Shown here piece after piece: positions 14,326 through 20,096 of a stretch of 20,096 nucleotides of DNA; position 1 is the first letter of the stretch, and each line of letters opens with the position of its first letter. The notes beneath the pieces were generated by a model. That model was not told the origin of the DNA. It was given only the letters and a program-made list of their open reading frames with translations, and did not search any database. Source of the DNA: a virus. The stretch covers positions 1-20,096 of IMG/VR virus record IMGVR_UViG_3300027749_003926; one strand, written 5' to 3'. The translations under genes were made by a program, and so were the position numbers.

Positions 14326-16590
14326 TTAAATCATATCTTCATTATTATCAACTTCATCTATAAAATTATCAATAGCATCATCTTTTACAAATTCAATTTT
14401 ATATTTAGTTTGTAAATGTTCCCGTAATTGATTAATATTAATAAGTATACAATTTCCAAGTTTTACTCGTTTCTTTTCAATTCCTGTATATCCTTTAATA
14501 TCAATTCCAAATTTAGTCGAGGAACATTCAATTTTAAAATTATTATCTTTTATGTATATTATAAATTTTTCATATAAGGTATTAGCCATAATTTCTACTT
14601 GGTCTGAATCAATATTTGCATCAACAATAGTTTCAAAAAACTTTGCTAGAATAGGTATATTCATTTCTTTCATGTTATTATAAAATGATGTTTGAGGTCT
14701 ATTTTTTAAAAAATTATAATTATTTAAATCTACATTTAATAAATATTCATAAAATGCTCTATCATAAACTTTACTTTCTAATTCAGTATATAAATTTTTA
14801 AAATATTCAAAATCATTAGCAATATTATTATTACATTCAATTCCACAAAAACGCCTATCATCAAAAGTTATTTTCATTGGGTTATCATTGTTTGTTAAAA
14901 ATATATAACTGATATTATTAGTATTTTTATAGGCGTCATGTCCTTTATGTTCTATCATATTTACTTTAGCAGTTATAGAATTTTTTATATTTTCATTTTT
15001 TTCAAATGTATCACGTCCGCTTGTTTCATTCATAACAATTAAAATCTTATTTTCTAGGCATGATGAAAACTTACCCGTTAATAATTCTAATTTTTCAGTA
15101 TTAATATAATATTCAGAATTTAAAATATTATTTCCAAACCAATCAAATAAAGTATCTTTCCCAACTCCTTGAACTGATTTAATTAATAATGCTACACCTG
15201 GTATTTTATGAGGTGATTGAATCATATTAGCCATAAATTTTATCATATAATCAAAACATTTATCATCATTATTACAAATATTTTTAATATGTTTTATAAT
15301 CAATGAGTTTTCAATATCAGTTTTCATTAATTTTGTGTTTTCGGCTTCAAATCCATTAAATGTGTTATATATATTATCTGGTGCTTGTTGTGTTGGCAAA
15401 AAATCAAATTGGTCATAAGTTCTACAATTTTTATCTTTTAACCAATTAGAAACAAAATTAATATCTTTATCATTTTCATTATATAATAAATTTTCATAAA
15501 CTGTTTGAAAGTCTTTTTTCTTTCTTAATATTAATGTTTTATTTTTTCGTATGGTTGCAAATTGTATAGGGTCTAATAATTTAAAATTTGATTCTTCAAA
15601 TGTTGCTCTACATTTTTCATATGCTGAATCATTATTTATAATTTTACTTTTTAATTCTTTTACCACATATTCATTTATAATATCTGTATATGCAGTAATA
15701 TCATCTTCATTATCATTTTTTGCCATTTTCATTAATGATTTTATTGTTAATGGTTTATCGGTGCTTTTAATATTTTTATAATATTTATCAACTTTGGATT
15801 TTTGATATTTGTCAGCATCCCTTTTTGAGAAATCATGAAATAAATTTAATCCATCGCTTCCAAGTTCATGGAAAATAATAAAAGCTATACTTCGCCATTT
15901 ATCATAATCTCTCGCTCTTTCATCATCAAGAATATCCAATAAAGCTACAATAAACTCATACATTGTATATTCTTCTTTTAGTTGAATATCTGACGATTTG
16001 GATTTAGTAATAATAATATCATTATTAACTTTTACTTTTAATTTTAATTCATTTAATAAAAAATCAGGTATATCATGAATATTACCATGACTGAAATAAT
16101 AAGATATAAGTTCACCATTTAATAATTTATATTCAGTAGGTGGGGCAGTAATAAATTTACCATCACTGATGACATCTAATTTATTATAATTTTCAAATAA
16201 ATCAACACCGCTGTTATATTCATTTGTATAATTAAAATATATATGATATCCATTTTTAGTTTTAACTGTGCAATAATCGGTTTTTAATTTAGGAAATTTA
16301 GAAACTAATGTATTATAACTTTCTACATCATCAAAATCTAAAACTGTTAAGTCTGATTTTTTACCAGTTACAATATAAAATGCTTCATGATTAATATCGT
16401 AATTTGATTTTTCTAAATGTTGCCATCCAGTGGGTAAATTATTAAATTCTTTTTTTTCTACATTTTTATTATTTAAATAAGTTGTAATTGATGGAGAAGA
16501 AAAAACAATGTATCCGTTTTCAATTAAACCATCAATTTTATCGTTTTTAACCTTTGAAGCAAAAGAAATATTATTATTATTTGTGTTCAT
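14326..16590 (-). CDS. Prim-Pol/D5-like primase-SF3 helicase, 754 aa
   Basis: The N-terminal archaeo-eukaryotic primase (Prim-Pol) domain shows LDFDD at 84-88 (metal-binding), KTKNGYHIYF at 110-119 and LDVISDGKFITAPP at 138-151. A PriCT-2-like linker domain follows (~208-292, DYDKWRSIAFIIF...). The SF3 helicase core has Walker A QGVGKDT (474-480), Walker B ILIVMNE (516-522), motif C YIFLTNND (562-569) and arginine motif DDRRF (577-581). The enzyme would unwind and prime viral DNA. No separate family B polymerase exists in the window, so the Prim-Pol domain may also synthesise DNA, or a host or helper polymerase is borrowed; this is inference. The ATG follows TCTAATATATATTAT. It is the last gene of the - strand block. 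Confidence 0.92.
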   Translation of the reverse strand: MNTNNNNISFASKVKNDKIDGLIENGYIVFSSPSITTYLNNKNVEKKEFNNLPTGWQHLEKSNYDINHEAFYIVTGKKSDLTVLDFDDVESYNTLVSKFPKLKTDYCTVKTKNGYHIYFNYTNEYNSGVDLFENYNKLDVISDGKFITAPPTEYKLLNGELISYYFSHGNIHDIPDFLLNELKLKVKVNNDIIITKSKSSDIQLKEEYTMYEFIVALLDILDDERARDYDKWRSIAFIIFHELGSDGLNLFHDFSKRDADKYQKSKVDKYYKNIKSTDKPLTIKSLMKMAKNDNEDDITAYTDIINEYVVKELKSKIINNDSAYEKCRATFEESNFKLLDPIQFATIRKNKTLILRKKKDFQTVYENLLYNENDKDINFVSNWLKDKNCRTYDQFDFLPTQQAPDNIYNTFNGFEAENTKLMKTDIENSLIIKHIKNICNNDDKCFDYMIKFMANMIQSPHKIPGVALLIKSVQGVGKDTLFDWFGNNILNSEYYINTEKLELLTGKFSSCLENKILIVMNETSGRDTFEKNENIKNSITAKVNMIEHKGHDAYKNTNNISYIFLTNNDNPMKITFDDRRFCGIECNNNIANDFEYFKNLYTELESKVYDRAFYEYLLNVDLNNYNFLKNRPQTSFYNNMKEMNIPILAKFFETIVDANIDSDQVEIMANTLYEKFIIYIKDNNFKIECSSTKFGIDIKGYTGIEKKRVKLGNCILININQLREHLQTKYKIEFVKDDAIDNFIDEVDNNEDMI

Positions 16591-16605
16591 ATAATATATA
16601 TTAGA
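16591..16605 (-). promoter_or_regulatory. TCTA + AT-run promoter motif (primase-helicase)
   Basis: TCTAATATATATTAT lies immediately before ATG 16590. TCTA is exactly 15 bases upstream, the same spacing as for the two neighbouring genes. Confidence 0.6.
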
Positions 16606-16676
16606 TAATATTTCTTTATATAACTTTTTAAAATATATAATTTATAAAAATTATATATTAAAAAAAAAAAACTAAA

Positions 16677-16934
16677 CTATTTATTTATAATTAAGTTTGG
16701 AAATTCTATATTAATTAAACTATCTTTTTTTTTTGCATATTTTTCATTCGCTTTTTTTCTTTGGTTTTCCATAAATTCAGGGTCTTGCTTTTTTTTTTCA
16801 TAATATCGCTGTCTTGCTTCTTTTATTTTCTGTTTTCCTTTATCACTTTGTGCATATTTCTTTTGTGCATTTTTTGTAATTAAATAGTATTTTAAAAAAT
16901 CTATATTATTTATTTCTAAATTTTCTTCTAGCAT
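16677..16934 (-). CDS. Small basic protein, 85 aa
   Basis: Starts at ATG 16934 after TCTAATATATATTAT. The N-terminal ~20 residues look helical and acidic. The rest is Lys/Gln/Tyr-rich with YAQSDKGKQKIKEARQRYYE (~27-46) and KKANEKYAKKK (~60-70). The same spaced Tyr-Lys pattern occurs in the 63-residue protein at 3.5 kb and the tail of the GIY-YIG protein, and is common in proteins of giant viruses of protists near nucleases. It is probably a nucleic-acid-binding protein. It lies between primase and recombinase and has its own promoter motif. Confidence 0.7.
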   Translation of the reverse strand: MLEENLEINNIDFLKYYLITKNAQKKYAQSDKGKQKIKEARQRYYEKKKQDPEFMENQRKKANEKYAKKKDSLINIEFPNLIINK

Positions 16935-16949
16935 ATAATATATATTAGA
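16935..16949 (-). promoter_or_regulatory. TCTA + AT-run promoter motif
   Basis: TCTAATATATATTAT directly precedes ATG 16934, identical over 15 bases to the leader of the primase-helicase gene. Confidence 0.6.
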
Positions 16950-16972
16950 TATCTTTTTAAGTATATTTTTAA

Positions 16973-18094
16973 TTATTCATATTTATTAATTTCTTTATTG
17001 AATGTGATATTATATTTTTTTAGCGTCTCTTCTTTTGGTGAAACCCCTTTTTTATTCAAAGTATACAGGCAGTCTCTACGTTTTTTATTATATGCTTTAT
17101 CTGTTGGTTCATTATTATCACAATTTGTTTTAATTTCATATATTTCCTTTTGTAATATATTTACTGTTTTTTCTTTTTCTTCTGGTGTTTCATCATCAAT
17201 TTTATAATAATTTCTCATTGCAGTACTAGCGCTATGACGCATCTGTAATGCTAATTCATCTCTATCTTTCATGGCTTTATGATGACTATAAAACCAATTA
17301 ACATAACTTGAGCGCATCATCTGTTCATTAATTCCATCTACTTGAGTTATTTTCTTCAAATATGACAAAAATGTAACTTGTGATATAGGTTTTTCTTTTA
17401 TTTCAAATAGATATGTTCTAGGATATTTTATATAAGAATCATTTATAAGGTCTGCTAAGTTTTGGTCAATTATTGGAATTGTTGATAATTCCTTATTCAT
17501 ATTATATACTTTAGTTTTTGAAACTTTATCATTATTAATAATATAACTTACTTTAACTTTTCCTTTTCTATCTATTCTTATAAAATTATGTATTTTATCA
17601 TTTTCTATTTTAGTTCTTATAAATTGTGCTGTTGTATAAAAATCAGTTCTTACTGGTGGTTGTAATACTAATAATGATAATAATAAATATTGATAATGTG
17701 CTGTAATTGTTTTAATTTCCTCATAATTTATACCATCTAATATTTCAATAAAAAAATCATGGTCTCTATAATTTAAAAGCTCTTTTTCACTTTGTTTATT
17801 TTCTCCTTCTTTGGCTTTATTTGAAAGCATTAATTTATAACCCGCTTCTGAATAAAGTTTTCCATATTTTTCATTACCAAATAATTTAAGATACTTTGCA
17901 ACGGTAAACATTAAAGCCTCCTTAGAACCGTCGGACCAATTCTTATTTTTTTCAATATGACTCATAATTTGTCTTTTATATTTATCTATAAATTCAAATT
18001 CATCTAAATCATCACCGTATATAGTTTTTAAATAACCATATAACCATGTATAATTCTTTTCATTATTTTTGGACCAATCTTTTTTAAATCTCAT
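16973..18094 (-). CDS. Tyrosine recombinase/integrase, 373 aa
   Basis: The catalytic pattern of tyrosine recombinases is visible: Arg149 in LLVLQPPVRTDFY, Lys190 or Lys194 in the beta-hairpin region, Arg261 in NEQMMRSSYV, His287 in LQMRHSASTAM and Tyr296 in RNYYK, nine residues after the His as expected. The usual His three residues before the second Arg is replaced (Gln258). The N-terminal ~100 residues would be the core-binding/SAM-like domain. A C-terminal extension (~300-373) is Lys/Glu-rich. The enzyme probably mediates genome integration or resolves the ends, since PLVs of this type often carry YR instead of a DDE integrase. It lies four bases from the GIY-YIG gene stop. Confidence 0.9.
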   Translation of the reverse strand: MRFKKDWSKNNEKNYTWLYGYLKTIYGDDLDEFEFIDKYKRQIMSHIEKNKNWSDGSKEALMFTVAKYLKLFGNEKYGKLYSEAGYKLMLSNKAKEGENKQSEKELLNYRDHDFFIEILDGINYEEIKTITAHYQYLLLSLLVLQPPVRTDFYTTAQFIRTKIENDKIHNFIRIDRKGKVKVSYIINNDKVSKTKVYNMNKELSTIPIIDQNLADLINDSYIKYPRTYLFEIKEKPISQVTFLSYLKKITQVDGINEQMMRSSYVNWFYSHHKAMKDRDELALQMRHSASTAMRNYYKIDDETPEEKEKTVNILQKEIYEIKTNCDNNEPTDKAYNKKRRDCLYTLNKKGVSPKEETLKKYNITFNKEINKYE

Positions 18095-18109
18095 ATACTA
18101 TATATTAGA
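18095..18109 (-). promoter_or_regulatory. TCTA + AT-run promoter motif (recombinase)
   Basis: TCTAATATATAGTAT directly precedes ATG 18094, one base different from the leaders of the genes at 16590 and 16934. It overlaps the end of the upstream GIY-YIG gene. Confidence 0.6.
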
Positions 18110-18577
18110 ATTTAATTCTTTAAATAAATTACGAATTTCTAAACTATTTAATTTCAATTTTTTAATAATTTCACGATAATTTTTTTGATAAATTTTAATT
18201 TTTTCTTCATTCTTTTCTTTATATATTAGATAATTCATTTTTACTGCTTCTTTTCTTTCATTTATTGTTATAATTGGTCTATTTTTATTAACTGTATTCA
18301 AGGTTTCAATATAATATCTTTCTCTATATAATAAATTATCTTTATAATCATTAATATTTTCTAATAATTCTATTATACATGAATCAACGCCGTATTCATC
18401 AAATATATCATAAATCATTGATTTCCCTACTTTTTTTTCTTTCCATAATTTATATCTACTTCTATGTTCTGCCATTCTAGATGATAAATATTTTTTAGTT
18501 GTACTACCTATATAAACAACACTATTATTTAAAGTTGAAAAGACTTTATAAATTTTTGAAAATTGGATATTTTCCAT
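18098..18577 (-). CDS. GIY-YIG family endonuclease, 159 aa
   Basis: The GIY-YIG fold signature is clear: IYKVFS (9-14), VYIGST (21-26), Arg34 in SSRMAEHR, Glu86 in LLYRERYYIE and a final Asn in NKNRP (~97-101). The C-terminal tail (~105-159) has a Tyr-Lys-rich helical stretch (KEKNEEKIKIYQKNY), a likely DNA-contacting extension. The protein could be a homing-type nuclease or act in genome end processing or recombination beside the tyrosine recombinase. No target site can be read. The domain is near the normal ~90 residues and all key residues are present, so it looks active. Confidence 0.88.
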   Translation of the reverse strand: MENIQFSKIYKVFSTLNNSVVYIGSTTKKYLSSRMAEHRSRYKLWKEKKVGKSMIYDIFDEYGVDSCIIELLENINDYKDNLLYRERYYIETLNTVNKNRPIITINERKEAVKMNYLIYKEKNEEKIKIYQKNYREIIKKLKLNSLEIRNLFKELNSNI

Positions 18578-18597
18578 TATATATAATATATTCTAGA
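18578..18597 (-). promoter_or_regulatory. TCTA + AT-run promoter motif (GIY-YIG gene)
   Basis: TCTAGAATATATTATATATA precedes ATG 18577, with TCTA 20 bases upstream. Confidence 0.55.
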
Positions 18598-18619
18598 TAT
18601 TTTTTTTTTTGAAAACGAA

Positions 18620-19192
18620 TTACTTTTTAAATATATTTTCAAATTCATAATTTTGATATATTGTAATATTAATATTATTATAAAGAATTGTTTTAGGTTG
18701 ATTATTTTTAAATATACAAATAATATATATATTTTTGTATTTTTGCATTTTATTTGAAAATTTAATTAAATCACTTATTGATTCTGTATATGGATTATAA
18801 TAAACAAATGAAATTTTATTATTATTGTCATCTATTAAATTTAATAATCTTTTACATCTCCTTTGATATTTTTCATAATCATCATCATTTTCAAAATTAT
18901 GATGATTAATAAAATTACTATGAATACTTGGTTTATTATTTTCATCATATCCGAAATTTACATGATGTTTAATTAATAATTCCGTATCTAATAACTTATT
19001 ATAATTAATATGTTGAACCCCATTTATATATGATGTTCTATCTAAAAATTTATTAAATCTATCTTCTAAACAATCATATATAATTTCTAAACTTGTGAAA
19101 ATTGAATCAAATGGATATGAATAAGTCTTTAAACTATTATTTTTTAATATTTCTACAGTGTCACAACATGGACCAATTGATATATAATTCAT
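18620..19192 (-). CDS. DUF1796-like putative papain-type cysteine peptidase, 190 aa
   Basis: The N terminus MNYISIGPCCDTVEILKNNS followed by YSYPFDSIF (~25-32) matches the signature of DUF1796, predicted to be papain-like: a Cys after a short strand (Cys9 or Cys10), then PFD, then F..FL. His97 or His98 in FINHHNF, followed by DYEKYQRRCKRLL, matches the downstream His/Arg region. The C-terminal part alternates strands and helices (ISFVYYNPY, IYIICIF). The substrate is unknown. It could act as a virion maturation protease, as no adenovirus-type protease is present, or as a host-directed effector. It is the outermost right-hand gene, begins 28 bases inside the TIR edge, and lacks the TCTA/TATATA motif, so it is probably driven from the repeat. 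Confidence 0.75.
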   Translation of the reverse strand: MNYISIGPCCDTVEILKNNSLKTYSYPFDSIFTSLEIIYDCLEDRFNKFLDRTSYINGVQHINYNKLLDTELLIKHHVNFGYDENNKPSIHSNFINHHNFENDDDYEKYQRRCKRLLNLIDDNNNKISFVYYNPYTESISDLIKFSNKMQKYKNIYIICIFKNNQPKTILYNNINITIYQNYEFENIFKK

Positions 19193-19219
19193 TATTAATA
19201 CTTAGATTTTATTTTATTT

Positions 19220-20096
19220 GTTTGAGATTAATTAGGAACCTTTTTTAAACTGCATGAGAAAGGGATTATTATATTATTTATAAAATTATTTTGAAAATTT
19301 AGGTGTGTTTTTCTGTTGTATGGTTTATAAAGTATACAACTGACTATACAACGATGGGAAATTTAAGATTTAATTATTTAATATTATATATGATGGTTAT
19401 ACTTCTATTATTATGTATTTATTATTAATATATGTATATTATATTAGTAGTTGTATAGTTGTATAGTGGTGTATAGTTTATAATTCAATATAGAAAAATA
19501 AAACTCACTCAACCCGGTTTGACTGAGTGATATTTTATCTATGGAGTTTTAAATAGACTTTTACCTTACAACCATACACCACCTAAAAAAACATCAAAGT
19601 CACATGTATAAATTAAAGAATTATTTAATTTTTATATAATGTTGTACAGTTGACATATTCAATTTTAAAATATACGATACCACTAAATGAGGGGCCCCAA
19701 AATGAACGAGATGATAAATTAAATTATATATATTATGAGACTCATTTATTCTCATTATGAAAAAATTATGAGTTTCATAATATTATAAAAATTATACCAT
19801 TTTTTGAAAAAAAGCGTGGGGGGGGAGTACAAAAATAAAAGTTCCATCATGATAAAATAAAATATAAAATAAAATAAAAAAAAGCATGGTGGAAAATAAA
19901 AAGGCGTGGGGGGGGAACATGAAAAATTCAAAAAAATAGTAAAATTTGATAAAAAATAAAAAATATAAAATTTGTCCAATTTTTGAAAAAAGGCGTGGGG
20001 GGGGAGTACAAAATTAAATTTCCATCATGATAAAATAAAATAAAAAATAAAATAAAATAAAAGTGTGGTGGAAAATAAAAAGGCGTGGGGGGGGGA
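19220..20096 (-). repeat. Right terminal inverted repeat (877 bp)
   Basis: This is the inverted copy of positions 1-877 and ends in a G-tract followed by A, mirroring the T plus C9 start of the window. The inner boundary lies 28 bases upstream of the start codon of the DUF1796-like gene on the - strand, so that gene's control sequences must lie mostly in the repeat. That both window ends are the outermost bases of the repeat indicates a complete, linear element. Confidence 0.97.

Noticed and set aside
1-20096. tRNA or rRNA genes
   Set aside because: No cloverleaf-like GC-balanced segment or conserved rRNA stretch was seen on either strand; only a dedicated scan would exclude a degenerate one.

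Overview
The 20,096-base window looks like one complete linear viral genome. It is bounded by exact terminal inverted repeats (TIRs) of 877 bases, pairing position p with 20097-p without gaps. Between them lie about 20 genes. The gene set fits a polinton-like virus (PLV) of the group related to the Phaeocystis globosa virus virophage: double-jelly-roll major capsid protein, penton-like minor capsid protein, A32/FtsK-HerA packaging ATPase, Prim-Pol/D5-like SF3 primase-helicase, tyrosine recombinase, GIY-YIG nuclease, lipase-like protein and collagen-like fibre genes. The very AT-rich DNA, an apparent spliceosomal intron and a TCTA/AT promoter motif like that of CroV and mavirus suggest a virus of a eukaryotic microbe (an alga or other protist), possibly dependent on a giant virus. 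The group assignment comes from motif recognition, not a database search.

Layout. Positions 1-877 and 19220-20096 are the TIRs. They carry no convincing gene but hold a ~90-base (180-base higher-order) subterminal repeat with C8-9 tracts, hairpins and repeated TATACAAC-like words. Positions 880-2600 form an accessory segment of more ordinary base composition, with an unrecognised gene (967-1638), an apparently spliced gene (2452-1774, 61-base GT-AG intron) and four 29-base tandem repeats centred on a palindrome. From 2653 to 5921 genes alternate strand: small membrane protein, lipase-like protein, small basic protein, packaging ATPase and two low-complexity charged proteins. Divergent starts are 45-51 bases apart and three convergent pairs share a TTAA at their stops. 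From 5922 to 14281 all genes are on the + strand and form the virion block: coiled-coil protein, penton-like protein, MCP, a 56-residue protein, a second putative minor capsid protein, collagen-like fibre and a 993-residue fibre. From 19192 down to 14326 all genes are on the - strand and form the replication/integration block: papain-like DUF1796-type protein, GIY-YIG protein, tyrosine recombinase, small basic protein and primase-helicase.

How it works together (inference). The recombinase and TIRs would support integration. The Prim-Pol/SF3 protein would replicate the DNA, since no family B DNA polymerase is present. The ATPase would package DNA into a capsid built from the MCP and penton proteins, with long trimeric fibres for attachment. 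Ten genes have TCTA 15-23 bases upstream of ATG followed by an AT-rich run. The two genes next to the TIR-proximal or repeat regions (the spliced gene and the DUF1796-like gene) lack it and may be expressed differently.
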